A stretch of DNA of 64,000 bases from Archaeoglobus sp. UBA234 (lineage in GTDB: Archaea > Halobacteriota > Archaeoglobi > Archaeoglobales > Archaeoglobaceae), in NCBI GenBank assembly GCA_002494625.1, contig DACH01000001.1, forward strand, positions 1 to 64,000. Reading direction: 5' to 3'. A model generated the notes under the pieces. It worked only from the letters and a program-made list of their open reading frames with translations, did not search any database and was not told the DNA's origin. Shown piece by piece: positions 44,153 through 53,699 of the stretch (position 1 is the first letter of the stretch; each line of letters begins with the position of its first letter). Made by a program: the position numbers and the translations under genes.

Positions 44153-44429
44153 TTGTCAGTTTCTCAATACCTTAGACCAATACCTTCATCCAGGAGCCGA
44201 ATTATCCGTACACAACTTTGTTCAGATCAAAAATCTTTTTATGAGAGATATCCTCATACAATAGCCAAAACAGAAATGATCTCGGATTTCTATTACCATA
44301 AAAATATAAAGTGAGAGACGGATTTAAATCTATGGGACTACACAAAGAACGTCAGAATAGAATCGTGCTGAGATCTTCAATTTCAGACTCTGTACTCTGG
44401 AATGTCAGCCAAACAGATAGGTGAACACA
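44153..44429 (+). other. 277-nt spacer ahead of RIO1; possible long leader
   Basis: No convincing ORF. A TATA-like GGATTTAAATCTATGG (about 44314-44329) would start RNA near 44346, leaving an ~84-nt leader before the RIO1 ATG. That is longer than elsewhere in this window. No strong fold or RNA family was recognised by eye. Confidence 0.3.
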
Positions 44430-45221
44430 ATGAAAGAGTCAAAGCTTAAAAAAATAGATTTCTACCTCGAGAAACTCAGGATCAAGGAGAGGGATGTCTC
44501 TGATAGAAAAATTTATGCGGAGGTTCTTGATGATAGGACCCTTAAAAACCTTTATAAATTATCCAAAAAGTACATAAGGGCTCTCGGTGGTGTGATCAGC
44601 ACAGGCAAGGAAGCCAATGTCTTTTTTGCCGATGGTTTTGATGATGGTAAACCTGTTCCAGTAGCCATTAAGATATATCGAACAGAGACGAGTGAATTTT
44701 ACAAAATGGATGAGTACATCTTTGGCGATAAGAGATTCGATCTTAGAAGGATTTCGAAAAAGGATTTAATTAACCTATGGGCCGAAAAGGAGTTCAGAAA
44801 TCTTCAGAGAGCCTATACTTCAGGTATAAATGTCCCAAAGCCAATCGTTCATTTCAGAAACATTCTAATAATGGAGTTTCTCGGAGAAGATGAAATTCCT
44901 GCCTCCTCCCTATTTGAGCTTGGTAGAATCCTTCCTGAAGTCGCTGATGTTGAAGCTCTCTTTGATGAGATTGTTTTAAATTTGAAACTTCTGTATCACA
45001 AAGCTGAACTCGTTCATTCAGATCTCAGTGAGTACAACATCCTCTTTCACAGAGAGAAACCATATCTCATAGACATGGGGCAGGCAGTTCTGACAGATCA
45101 CCCAAGAGCAATGGCTTATCTTGAGAGAGATCTCAAAAACCTTTTAAGATTCTTTGCCAGATTTGATGTAAAAAAGGAGTTCGAAGAACTTATTTCTGAG
45201 GTCAGAGGAGAGAGGCTTTGA
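44430..45221 (+). CDS. rio1: RIO1-type serine protein kinase
   Basis: 263 residues. The nucleotide loop STGKEANVFFADG near 54 has the RIO STGKEA signature. LVHSDLSEYNILFH is the catalytic loop (HxDxxxxN) and YLIDMGQAV is the metal-binding IDxxQ motif. RIO1 acts in late small-subunit maturation. ATG at 44430 after AGGTGA; an upstream GTG at 44421 is less likely. Next gene is the Dim2-like KH protein, a known partner pathway. Confidence 0.95.
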   Translation: MKESKLKKIDFYLEKLRIKERDVSDRKIYAEVLDDRTLKNLYKLSKKYIRALGGVISTGKEANVFFADGFDDGKPVPVAIKIYRTETSEFYKMDEYIFGDKRFDLRRISKKDLINLWAEKEFRNLQRAYTSGINVPKPIVHFRNILIMEFLGEDEIPASSLFELGRILPEVADVEALFDEIVLNLKLLYHKAELVHSDLSEYNILFHREKPYLIDMGQAVLTDHPRAMAYLERDLKNLLRFFARFDVKKEFEELISEVRGERL

Positions 45222-45233
45222 TGAGGTGATACC

Positions 45234-45800
45234 ATGAAAAATGATGATTTTGAATTTCTCCATCAAACCCAGATAAGGATACCTGAAGATAGAATCGGTG
45301 TCCTCATAGGAAAGAATGGGGAAGTGAGAAGACAGATTGAAAAAGAAACTGGTTGCAGAATAAATATTTCTCCAGACGGTGTTATCATAATCTCTGGAAA
45401 AGATGCTATCGGATTTATTAAGGCTCAGAATGTTGTCAAGGCAATAGGTAAGGGTTTCAATCCTGAGATAGCAATGATACTCCTGAAAGATGATCTGAAA
45501 ATGATTGAAATTATTGAGCTTCCAGAATATGTCGATGAGAATGCCATAAAAAGAGTAAAGGGTAGAATAATTGGAAAAGACGGAATTATGAGAAGAAATA
45601 TCGAGGACACACTTGATGTAAAGATCTCAATTTACGGAAAGAGTGTAGCAATAATTGGAAATATAGAGAATGTTGATGCTGCGAGAGAAGCAATATTCAT
45701 GCTGATAGATGGGGCGCAGCATTCGAGAGTTTTGAAGTTCATGGAGAAAAGAAAAAGAGAGATGAAAACCAGAGATCTTGACTGGCAGCCCCTTTATTAG
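45234..45800 (+). CDS. Dim2/Pno1-like KH-domain protein
   Basis: 188 residues with two KH domains. The first is RIPEDRIGVLIGKNGEVRRQIEKETGCRINI near 17; the second is VKGRIIGKDGIMRRNIEDTLDVKISIYGKSVAIIGN near 108. Both GxxG loops are intact. Known family role: binds the 3' region of 16S rRNA during small-subunit assembly. It follows rio1 by 12 nt with GAGGTGA upstream, fitting a ribosome-biogenesis operon. Confidence 0.92.
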   Translation: MKNDDFEFLHQTQIRIPEDRIGVLIGKNGEVRRQIEKETGCRINISPDGVIIISGKDAIGFIKAQNVVKAIGKGFNPEIAMILLKDDLKMIEIIELPEYVDENAIKRVKGRIIGKDGIMRRNIEDTLDVKISIYGKSVAIIGNIENVDAAREAIFMLIDGAQHSRVLKFMEKRKREMKTRDLDWQPLY

Positions 45801-45850
45801 ACCGTAAAATTTTAACTGAAGTAGATGGATTAATTAATGAGGTGAGGTGT

Positions 45851-46033
45851 ATGGATGAAAGGGAGAAAGTCGTTCTTGAGGCTATTAAAAAAGCAGGAAA
45901 ACCTGTAAGACCAGGAGATGTTGCTAAGGAGACTGGTATTGATAAAAATGAAGTATCAAAAATAATAAAAAAGCTAAAAAATGAAGGGAAGGTTATCTCA
46001 CCCAAGAGGTGCTTTTACGCACCATCAGAATAA
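45851..46033 (+). CDS. Small winged-helix DNA-binding protein, 60 aa
   Basis: 60 residues. The pattern EKVVLEAIKKAGKPVRPGDVAKETGIDKNEVSKIIKKLKNEGKVISPKRCFYAPSE is one complete winged helix-turn-helix and little else. The recognition helix is DKNEVSKIIKKL. It ends in a YAP(S)E-like wing seen in short archaeal transcription factors. ATG at 45851 after a GGTGAGGTG; a GTG at 45842 is possible. Follows the KH-protein gene by 50 nt. Targets unknown. Confidence 0.82.
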   Translation: MDEREKVVLEAIKKAGKPVRPGDVAKETGIDKNEVSKIIKKLKNEGKVISPKRCFYAPSE

Positions 46034-46092
46034 GGGATTAAAAAAATTGATTGAAGTTTTTTAGCCATCCAGTATTTTGTCACCAGCTTGGC

Positions 46093-47796
46093 TCACTCAG
46101 CCTGGCGCTTTTTCAGTTCCTCCTCCTTGAGAATCCTTCTGAGTACCTTTCCAACCTGACTTTTCGGAAGCTCGTCTCTGAACTCTATAATTCTCGGCAC
46201 CTTATATGGAGCAAGATGCTCTCTGCAGAACTTTTCTATCTCCTCGGCAGTAACATCTGCCCCTTCTCTGAGGACGACAAATGCTTTCACAGTTTCTCCT
46301 CTCTTGGGGTCAGGAACACCTATCACCGCAGCTTCAAGGATGTCCGGATGCTCATAAAGGACTTCTTCCACCTCTCTCGGATAGATGTTGTAACCTCCCG
46401 CGATAATCAAATCTTTCTTCCTGTCCACGATGTAGAAGTATCCATCCTCATCAACTCTACCGATATCTCCTGTCAGCAACCACCCGTTGATCAGAGTTTC
46501 CTTTGTTTCAGCCTCCATTTTGTAGTATCCCTTCATCACCTGAGGTCCTTTAATAGCAATCTCTCCCACCTCACCGACTGGCAGAACATTACCCTCTGTA
46601 TCAACTACCACCGCAACAGTATCTGGCATTGGAAGCCCAATGCTTCCTTCCTTGTTTATCCCATTGATTGGATTGGCATGTGTAACAGGGGATGTCTCGC
46701 TCAGTCCATAGCCTTCAACAAGTTTTCCTCCAGTCAGCCTCTCAAACTCTTTTTTAACTTCAAGAGGGAGTGGAGCTGCACCGCTTATGCACGCCTTTAT
46801 TGAACTCAGATCATACTTTTCTATATCCGGATAGTTGTTTATCGCATTGTACATCGTGGGAACACCGCAGTAAATCGTTGCTCTGTGCTTCTGTATTGAG
46901 CTGAGTACTCTTTTCAGATCCCTGGGATCTGGTATAAGTACAATCTTTGCCCCTAAGGCAATGGGAAGGTTCATGCTCGTTGTCATACCATAGGAGTGGA
47001 AGTATGGCAGTGCCCCTATTACGACATCTCTGTTTGTAAGATCAGGGAACCATTCTATAAGCTGGTACACATTGGCGACCAGATTGAAGTGTGTGAGCAT
47101 TACCGCCTTCGGTAAGCCTGTGGTTCCACCAGTATACTGAAAGACCGCCACATCTTCCTTTGGATCTATCTCAACTTTCTCTGATGATGGTGAATATTTC
47201 ATAACATCCTTCCAGTGGATTACCTCCGGTCTGGAATCAATCTGAACCTTTTGTTTTTTCAAGCCAAACAGGATATTCAGCGGGAATTTCAGGAAATCTT
47301 CAATCTTGCAGATTATGACCTTCTCAAGGGTTCCATCATCAAGCAGTGGTTTGAGTCTTGGGTACATCTGCTCAAATGCGAATATGATCTTTGCCTCACT
47401 GTTCTCTGCTATGTGTCTCAGTTCTCTTTCAGTATACATCGGATTACATTGAACAACTGTCGAACCTGTTTTGAGAATACCATAATATACAGCAATATAA
47501 TGGGGGGTATTGGGAGTGCCAAGGATAACACGACCTTTCTTCACACCATTATCATAAAGGAAGGCTGCAACCCTGTCAGACATCTCATTCATATCTCTGT
47601 AGGTGATAGATTTTCCAATGAAGTCTGCAGCTACTGAATCCGGATATTTTTTCGCAGATTCTTCAAGAAGCGTGTAAAGGGGTACTTCAGGATACTCGAG
47701 TCTTTCTCTAACACCCTCGTCATAGCTTTTTACCCAGAACCTCTCAATCTCATCCCCACCCAGTTCTCTAATATTCTTTCCTGCCACCTCATTCAT
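46093..47796 (-). CDS. Long-chain acyl-CoA ligase family protein
   Basis: 567 residues of the FadD-like ANL superfamily. The P-loop FQYTGGTTGLPKAVMLTH is near 222, GYGLSETSPVTHANP near 365, the TGDIGR hinge near 438, and GGYNIYPREVEEVLYEHPDILEAAVIGVPD near 460. It activates fatty or other acids for beta-oxidation, which Archaeoglobales are known for. The ATG at 47796 is chosen because a TATA-like TTATTTA (47821-47827) lies 26-28 nt upstream; a TTG at 47820 is inside that box. Confidence 0.9.
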   Translation of the reverse strand: MNEVAGKNIRELGGDEIERFWVKSYDEGVRERLEYPEVPLYTLLEESAKKYPDSVAADFIGKSITYRDMNEMSDRVAAFLYDNGVKKGRVILGTPNTPHYIAVYYGILKTGSTVVQCNPMYTERELRHIAENSEAKIIFAFEQMYPRLKPLLDDGTLEKVIICKIEDFLKFPLNILFGLKKQKVQIDSRPEVIHWKDVMKYSPSSEKVEIDPKEDVAVFQYTGGTTGLPKAVMLTHFNLVANVYQLIEWFPDLTNRDVVIGALPYFHSYGMTTSMNLPIALGAKIVLIPDPRDLKRVLSSIQKHRATIYCGVPTMYNAINNYPDIEKYDLSSIKACISGAAPLPLEVKKEFERLTGGKLVEGYGLSETSPVTHANPINGINKEGSIGLPMPDTVAVVVDTEGNVLPVGEVGEIAIKGPQVMKGYYKMEAETKETLINGWLLTGDIGRVDEDGYFYIVDRKKDLIIAGGYNIYPREVEEVLYEHPDILEAAVIGVPDPKRGETVKAFVVLREGADVTAEEIEKFCREHLAPYKVPRIIEFRDELPKSQVGKVLRRILKEEELKKRQAE

Positions 47797-47896
47797 AGTC
47801 TTTACGGGATTTCCAAACAATAAATAATTTTCTTTTTTGAAATAATTGACTTGTAATAGAGTTCAAAATAAAAATTAAATCGTTTTATAATTTTAC

Positions 47897-47955
47897 TTTG
47901 AAAAATTATCATTAAATTCTGAGGAAAAAATTAAAGTTTTGTTTAATTTTTCAAA
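47897..47955. repeat. 12-bp inverted repeat TTTGAAAAATTA / TAATTTTTCAAA
   Basis: Arms at 47897-47908 and 47944-47955 are exact reverse complements separated by 35 nt. Being all A/T-rich, it may be a protein-binding or bendable segment rather than an RNA stem. Confidence 0.55.
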
Positions 47956-48052
47956 ATAATTATCCTCCGCATCTTTATCCGATTTTGAATAATAGAAAAG
48001 TTTATTTACCTCTACACCAAAAAAATATTGTGGATAATAAAAGGAAAAAAAG

Positions 48053-48093
48053 TCACTGTAATTTGCATTGGATGAACGAAATCACTGTAATTT
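48053..48093 (+). repeat. 12-bp direct repeat TCACTGTAATTT, 29 nt apart, upstream of gyrB
   Basis: Identical copies at 48053-48064 and 48082-48093. The 29-nt period is close to three helical turns, so both copies would face the same side of the DNA. They lie 41-81 nt upstream of the predicted gyrB TATA box. Confidence 0.6.
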
Positions 48094-48202
48094 TCGAATA
48101 TTCAGTAGTCACATTTTCAGCATTGCATTCTGCCTTTAAAATTTTCCTGTGTCAATTAGATAAAAAAATAAAAATAAGCAATATATTCATGGAGTGATGT
48201 CC

Positions 48203-50101
48203 ATGGCTGGAGGAATTAACGAATTCAGGGGCATGAGTGAGTACTCTGCAAGGCATATCACAGTTCTATCAGACCTTGATGCCGTAAGAAAGCGCCCAGG
48301 AATGTATGTTGGCGGAACAGGAATCAGAGGACTTCACCACCTCTTATGGGAGGTAATAGATAACTCAATTGATGAATCACTGGCTGGATTTTGCAAAAAC
48401 ATCCGGGTGATTCTGCATGAAGATGGTTCTGCAACTGTCGAAGATGATGGAAGAGGAATTCCAACTGAACTTCATCAATCAGGAAAAAGTGCTCTTGAAA
48501 TCGTCCTAACAAAACTGCATGCTGGTGGAAAGTTCGACAACAAAGCATACAGGGTTTCTGGAGGTTTGCATGGAGTAGGATTGAGCGTTGTGAATGCACT
48601 GACAGAATGGCTTGAGGTATGGGTTGAGAGGAACAGAAAAATACACTACCAGAAGTACAGAAAGGGTGTTCCTCAATCAGATGTCGAAATTCTCGGTGAA
48701 ACAGACAAAACGGGCACAAAAATCAGGTTCAAGCCAGATGATACAATTTTTGAGGTTACCGAGTTCAGATACGATATAATATCTCAGAGACTGAAAGAGC
48801 TTGCATTCCTGACAAAAGGAGTTAGAATCGAGCTGATCGATGAAAGAAGTAGCAAAAAAGATGTTTTCTACTCTGAAAAGGGCATAAGTGAGTATATCAA
48901 GCTTGTAAACAGGAACAAAAATACGCTGCATGATGTTGTATATTTCGAGAACACCAGAAACGGGATTCAAATTGAGGTTGCAATCCAGTTTACCGATTCT
49001 GATGTGGAAAATGTACTCGCCTTTGCAAACAACATCCACACAATTGAAGGGGGCACGCATGTTTCAGGTTTCAGAGCTGGCTTAACAAGAGCAATAAACG
49101 AGTATGGGAAGAAAAATGTTAAAAAATTCAAAAATCTCACAGGGCAGGATATTAGGGAAGGTTTGACTGCCATTATATCGGTAAGACTTACAGAGCCGCA
49201 GTTTGAGGGGCAGACGAAAACCAAGCTGACGAACAGTGAAGTGAAAACAGTGGTTGAATCAAATGTTTACATGGAGGTGCTGAGGTGGCTTGAAGAGCAT
49301 CCTAACGAGGCAAACATCATAATTGATAAATGTATGCTCTCATTGATGGCTCGACAGGCAGCAAAAAGGGCGAGAGAGCTTGTAAAAAGAAAGAATGACA
49401 TCTCAATAACTTTACCCGGAAAACTTGCAGACTGCTCTTCCAAGAACCCTGAAGAGAGGGAGCTGTTCATAGTAGAGGGTGAATCTGCCGGAGGTTCTGC
49501 CAAACAGGCAAGAGATAGAAACTTCCAGGCTATTCTTCCGTTGAGAGGTAAGATTATCAATGTCGAGAAGGCCGGGATTTCCAAAGCTCTCAAAAACGAG
49601 GAGATTAAGGCAATTGCATCGGCAATAGGAGCGGGGATAGGCAGTGATTTCGATATTACGAAGGCAAGATATAAAAGAATCATAATAATGACCGATGCCG
49701 ATGTTGATGGCTCGCATATCAGAACCCTCCTGCTGACTTTCTTTTTCAGACACATGAAGCCGTTGATAGAGAATGGATACCTCTATATAGCTCAGCCACC
49801 GCTCTACAGGGTTAAAAAGAAGAGCAAGGTTTTCTATGCCTACTCAGACAGAGAACTTGAAGATCTGCTGAACAGAATAGGTGATGCTGAGGTTCAGAGA
49901 TACAAGGGTCTGGGAGAAATGAACCCTGAACAGCTATGGGAGACTACAATGAACCCACAGACCAGAATTCTCCTCCAGGTTACTGTTGAGGAGGCTCTCC
50001 AGGCAGAAGAGCTCTTTTCAACCCTTATGGGTGAGGATGTGGAGGCGAGAAGGCAGTTCATAATAGAGAACTCAGATAAGGTCAGGAACCTTGACATCTG
50101 A
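48203..50101 (+). CDS. gyrB: DNA gyrase subunit B
   Basis: 632 residues, a bacterial-type type IIA topoisomerase. The GHKL ATPase motifs are EVIDNSIDESLAGF, DDGRGIPTE and GGLHGVGLSVVNAL. The TOPRIM motifs are EGESAGGSAK and TDADVDGSHIRTLLLTFF. Length matches the compact GyrB form without the large enterobacterial insert. The ATG at 48203 follows GGAGTGATGTCC. Paired with gyrA 9 nt downstream. Confidence 0.97.
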   Translation: MAGGINEFRGMSEYSARHITVLSDLDAVRKRPGMYVGGTGIRGLHHLLWEVIDNSIDESLAGFCKNIRVILHEDGSATVEDDGRGIPTELHQSGKSALEIVLTKLHAGGKFDNKAYRVSGGLHGVGLSVVNALTEWLEVWVERNRKIHYQKYRKGVPQSDVEILGETDKTGTKIRFKPDDTIFEVTEFRYDIISQRLKELAFLTKGVRIELIDERSSKKDVFYSEKGISEYIKLVNRNKNTLHDVVYFENTRNGIQIEVAIQFTDSDVENVLAFANNIHTIEGGTHVSGFRAGLTRAINEYGKKNVKKFKNLTGQDIREGLTAIISVRLTEPQFEGQTKTKLTNSEVKTVVESNVYMEVLRWLEEHPNEANIIIDKCMLSLMARQAAKRARELVKRKNDISITLPGKLADCSSKNPEERELFIVEGESAGGSAKQARDRNFQAILPLRGKIINVEKAGISKALKNEEIKAIASAIGAGIGSDFDITKARYKRIIIMTDADVDGSHIRTLLLTFFFRHMKPLIENGYLYIAQPPLYRVKKKSKVFYAYSDRELEDLLNRIGDAEVQRYKGLGEMNPEQLWETTMNPQTRILLQVTVEEALQAEELFSTLMGEDVEARRQFIIENSDKVRNLDI

Positions 50102-50110
50102 GGTGATTAA

Positions 50111-52462
50111 ATGGAACTTGTCAGAGAGATTGGAGAGGAACTAAAAAGCTCTTACATCGATTACGCAATGAGTGTTATTATAGGAAGAGCTCTTCCCGAT
50201 GTTAGAGATGGTCTAAAGCCTGTTCAGAGGAGGATACTTTACGCAATGCATGAAATGGGTCTGACGAGCAATCGCCCATACAGGAAGTGTGCAAGGATTG
50301 TAGGAGATGTTCTTGGAAAATACCACCCCCATGGTGACTCTGCTGTTTACGATGCTCTTGTCAGAATGGCTCAGGACTTCAGCATGCGATACACTCTTGT
50401 TGATGGACAGGGGAATTTTGGCTCCATAGATGGAGATGTCGCCGCTGCGATGAGATACACAGAAGCAAGACTGACAAAGATTGCTGAGGAGATGCTCGAG
50501 GACATAGAGAAAGATACCGTGGATTTTGTTCCCAACTTCGATGCAACTCTGAAAGAACCGTCAGTACTTCCCTCAAAAGTTCCTAACCTCCTTATAAATG
50601 GCTCAAGTGGAATTGCTGTTGGGATGGCAACCAACATCCCACCTCACAATCTGAAGGAAATATGTGATGCTATTGTTGAGGTTGTCAGAAATCCCCTGAT
50701 AAGCAATGAAGAGCTGATGAAAATAGTGAAGGGTCCAGACTTCCCCACGGGAGGAGTTATAGTAGGAAAAGAAGGAATAGAACAGGTTTATTCCACAGGA
50801 AAGGGAAAACTCATCTTAAGGGGAAAGGTAGAGGTTGAAGATGAAGCTATAGTGATAAAAGAGATTCCCTACCAAGTTAACAAGGCAAAACTCGTTGAAA
50901 AAATTGCAGAGCTGGTAAAAGAAGGGAAACTTGAAGAAGTGAAGGCAGTAAGGGATGAATCAGACAGAGAAGGTATAAGGGTTGTTGTTGAGCTTAGAAG
51001 AGGTGATTTTAACACCGTAATCAAAAAGCTCTACGCTTACACTCCTCTTCAAACAACCTTTGGTGTCATCAACCTTGCAATCGCAAACGGTGTACCAAAA
51101 ATCTTCAATCTGAAGGGAATGCTGGAAGAGTTCATCAGCCACAGAAGAGAGGTAATCAAGAGAAGAACAGAGTACCTTTTGAAAAAGGCTGAAGAGAGAT
51201 TCCACATACTTGAAGGATTAAAAATAGCCCTTCAGAATATAGATGAAGTTATAGAACTGATAAAATCTTCAAAATCTCCTGAAGAGGCAAAGAAAGGTCT
51301 GATTGAAAAATTCAACCTTTCAGAGGCGCAATCAAACGCCATTCTCCAAATGAGGTTGCAGAGGCTTACAGCTCTTGAGATGGAATCCATTATCAATGAG
51401 TATAAAGAGCTCGAAACCAGAATAAAAGACTTCAAAGAAATTCTCGCCCTCAGGGAGAGAATAGATGAGATACTCATTAAGGAAACTGTTGAGATCGCAG
51501 AAAAGTATGGAGATGAAAGAAGAACCCAGATTGTGATTGAGAGGGGAGAGATAAACTATGAGGAACTGATAACACGGGAGGATAACCTTGTGGTCATAAC
51601 ATCAGAAGGTTACATGAAAAGAATGGATATGAACACCTTCAGAACTCAGAGAAGAGGTGGTGTAGGAGTAATAGGAGTCTCGCTCAGACAGAATGATGTT
51701 CCAAAGCTGATATCAGTTTGCAACACTCACGACAGGCTGCTTCTCTTTACCAATGCGGGGAAAGCATACTGGATAAACGCCTATGAACTGCCAAAGCAGG
51801 ACAGAACTGGCAGGGGGACGCATATCAAGAATTTCATCAGTCTCTCCGAGGAGGAAAAGATTGTTTCAGTCATATCAGTACCGGAATTCAAAGGAAAAGT
51901 GGTTATTCTTACGGCAGATGGCTATATAAAGAGGACAAGACTTGAAGAGTTCGAGAACGCAAAGAGAGCAGGAGTTATCGCTGGTGGAAGGATTGCCTTT
52001 GCAAGACTCTGTGATGGAGAAGAGGTGTTGATTTCAACAAGACTCGGGCTGACAGCAAGGTTCAGAGTTGAAGATATTCCGGTTTACAGTAGGTCAGCCA
52101 AGGGTGTCAAGGCGATAAAACTGCAGAAAAATGATTCAATCTGCTGGGTAACCACAGCATCAGGAGAAGGTTACCTCTTGACTCTCACAGACAAGGGATT
52201 CGGAAAGAGAACGAAAAAGGATGAATACAGACTTACCAACAGAGGGGCTAAGGGTGTAAGAAACATCAGGCTGACAAAAAGAAATGGAGAAGTTGTGTTT
52301 TCCGAGTTTGTTAAGGGTGATGAGGAACTTCTGACTTTCAGCCATGATGGCTATGCTTTCAAGACGGCCGTAAAAACGATATCGGTTCATGGAAGAAATT
52401 CCTCCGGAGTCAGCGTCAGCAAAAAAGGAATTGAATGTGCTGTGGTGATAAAAAGCAGTTAA
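50111..52462 (+). CDS. gyrA: DNA gyrase subunit A
   Basis: 783 residues. The breakage-rejoining domain has catalytic Tyr116 in AAAMRYTEARL and the typical KYHPHGDSAVYDALVRMAQDF. The GyrA box is QRRGGVG (consensus QRRGGKG), at the start of a six-bladed beta-pinwheel that wraps DNA, so the enzyme should be a true supercoiling gyrase rather than topoisomerase IV. ATG at 50111 after GAGGTGATTAA. Gyrase in Archaeoglobales is known and is thought to come from Bacteria. Confidence 0.97.
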   Translation: MELVREIGEELKSSYIDYAMSVIIGRALPDVRDGLKPVQRRILYAMHEMGLTSNRPYRKCARIVGDVLGKYHPHGDSAVYDALVRMAQDFSMRYTLVDGQGNFGSIDGDVAAAMRYTEARLTKIAEEMLEDIEKDTVDFVPNFDATLKEPSVLPSKVPNLLINGSSGIAVGMATNIPPHNLKEICDAIVEVVRNPLISNEELMKIVKGPDFPTGGVIVGKEGIEQVYSTGKGKLILRGKVEVEDEAIVIKEIPYQVNKAKLVEKIAELVKEGKLEEVKAVRDESDREGIRVVVELRRGDFNTVIKKLYAYTPLQTTFGVINLAIANGVPKIFNLKGMLEEFISHRREVIKRRTEYLLKKAEERFHILEGLKIALQNIDEVIELIKSSKSPEEAKKGLIEKFNLSEAQSNAILQMRLQRLTALEMESIINEYKELETRIKDFKEILALRERIDEILIKETVEIAEKYGDERRTQIVIERGEINYEELITREDNLVVITSEGYMKRMDMNTFRTQRRGGVGVIGVSLRQNDVPKLISVCNTHDRLLLFTNAGKAYWINAYELPKQDRTGRGTHIKNFISLSEEEKIVSVISVPEFKGKVVILTADGYIKRTRLEEFENAKRAGVIAGGRIAFARLCDGEEVLISTRLGLTARFRVEDIPVYSRSAKGVKAIKLQKNDSICWVTTASGEGYLLTLTDKGFGKRTKKDEYRLTNRGAKGVRNIRLTKRNGEVVFSEFVKGDEELLTFSHDGYAFKTAVKTISVHGRNSSGVSVSKKGIECAVVIKSS

Positions 52463-52635
52463 TTCTGGTTATATCTGTTTCTTCTTTTTTCCACAGCGAG
52501 GGTTTCTTCTACATTATCTGGTTAACATTCTTCTAAATAAGCAAGAACAGGCCGAGAATAACATTTATACAAGGACTGCAAAATATCAAGTATCAACTGT
52601 CACCATAACCCTCAGATTTAAGACTCATTTTTACC

Positions 52636-53697
52636 TCATACAAAAAATGTATCGTTTATTTTTATCCTAAAACCATTAATCTCCGCTTCTTTCTTCAGCA
52701 GATCTAAAAATTGCTTTTTAGAACTATTCAGCAAAGATGTGTTGAATTCATTATCTGTCGTTAATTTCAGAATGGGAATTGGTTTAAATTTATGTCCATC
52801 CGCCAGAACATTTTCAAGGTTCGTGAATAATATCATCTTTATCAATCCATCTTTTATATCTCCCTCAGATGGTAAAACACCTGTTTTTGTATGTTTTCCT
52901 TCAATCAAATACAACTCATCCTGATGCACTTCTACTTCATCACAAGTAAAATAATAATAACCACCCAGGTAATTCTTAATTGTAATTATTGCTTTTACAC
53001 CCGCCAAATATTCTTTGGGTTGTGTTGTCATACTTTCCCTTATTTGAGCTTTATAAGCAAGTTCCCTGGATAGTTCCATAAATCTCTCCTTTCCTTTACG
53101 AAGTTCATCAATTCTCCTCCACGCAGATTCCATAGAGTGCATTTCAACTTCCAGTTTCTTAGAGATACTTCTGTAAGCATTAAGGGCTAATTCTGCTGTT
53201 TTGGGTATTTTGTCTATCTGCTCCAAATTCCAGTGCAGTGCATCAGACTGATACGATAGAAGTCTTTTAATTTCGTCTCTTATATAGCCAATATCAAATC
53301 TTTGATTTGTAATCTTATTAGCATATCTTGGGTTTTTGTCCGCATCAACATAGTACGCTATGATTGCATAAACCCCCAACAAACTCATTAAAGAGATTGT
53401 ATCCCACTGAAGAAAATCTCTGTCTCCATCCTTACCCTCATCCTTTATAACTGGAATTATTGTAACTTTTCTACCAGCGAAATTTAAAGTATCATACACC
53501 CTTGCATAGGGATAGGATCTTGTTCTCTTGGGAGATACCCACCAACTTACTGCTACCTCATTTCTCCTGTTAACTTCTAAAATAAAACTGGCCCTTTCCG
53601 ACAATGCTTTATCAATTTGAGCAATATTATATTTATCCAACGATCTACATAAAAAAGGTGTGTATTTTATCCCTTTTATTTCTGCAAAAACCTCCAT
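52636..53697 (-). CDS. Putative type II restriction endonuclease
   Basis: 353 residues. Follows the methyltransferase gene with 2 nt spacing, so the two form an R-M operon. Near residues 260-268, DELYLIEGK matches the D/E...ExK end of a PD-(D/E)xK nuclease core, followed by a helix with the usual hydrophobic pattern. A second acidic patch (IKDEGKDGDRD, near 84-94) could add ligands. I cannot assign a specificity. The nuclease role rests mainly on context and on the ExK-like motif. Confidence 0.7.
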   Translation of the reverse strand: MEVFAEIKGIKYTPFLCRSLDKYNIAQIDKALSERASFILEVNRRNEVAVSWWVSPKRTRSYPYARVYDTLNFAGRKVTIIPVIKDEGKDGDRDFLQWDTISLMSLLGVYAIIAYYVDADKNPRYANKITNQRFDIGYIRDEIKRLLSYQSDALHWNLEQIDKIPKTAELALNAYRSISKKLEVEMHSMESAWRRIDELRKGKERFMELSRELAYKAQIRESMTTQPKEYLAGVKAIITIKNYLGGYYYFTCDEVEVHQDELYLIEGKHTKTGVLPSEGDIKDGLIKMILFTNLENVLADGHKFKPIPILKLTTDNEFNTSLLNSSKKQFLDLLKKEAEINGFRIKINDTFFV

Positions 53698-53699
53698 TT

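Larger units (their letters stand above)
47797..48202. other. AT-rich 406-nt region between divergent acyl-CoA ligase and gyrB genes
   Basis: No plausible gene. It holds a 12-bp perfect inverted repeat (47897-47908 and 47944-47955), a 12-bp direct repeat (48053-48064 and 48082-48093), and TATA-like boxes for both flanking genes. A CTTTAAAA at 48134-48141 could drive gyrB, giving a leader of about 39 nt with the GGAGTGA ribosome site. Confidence 0.5.
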
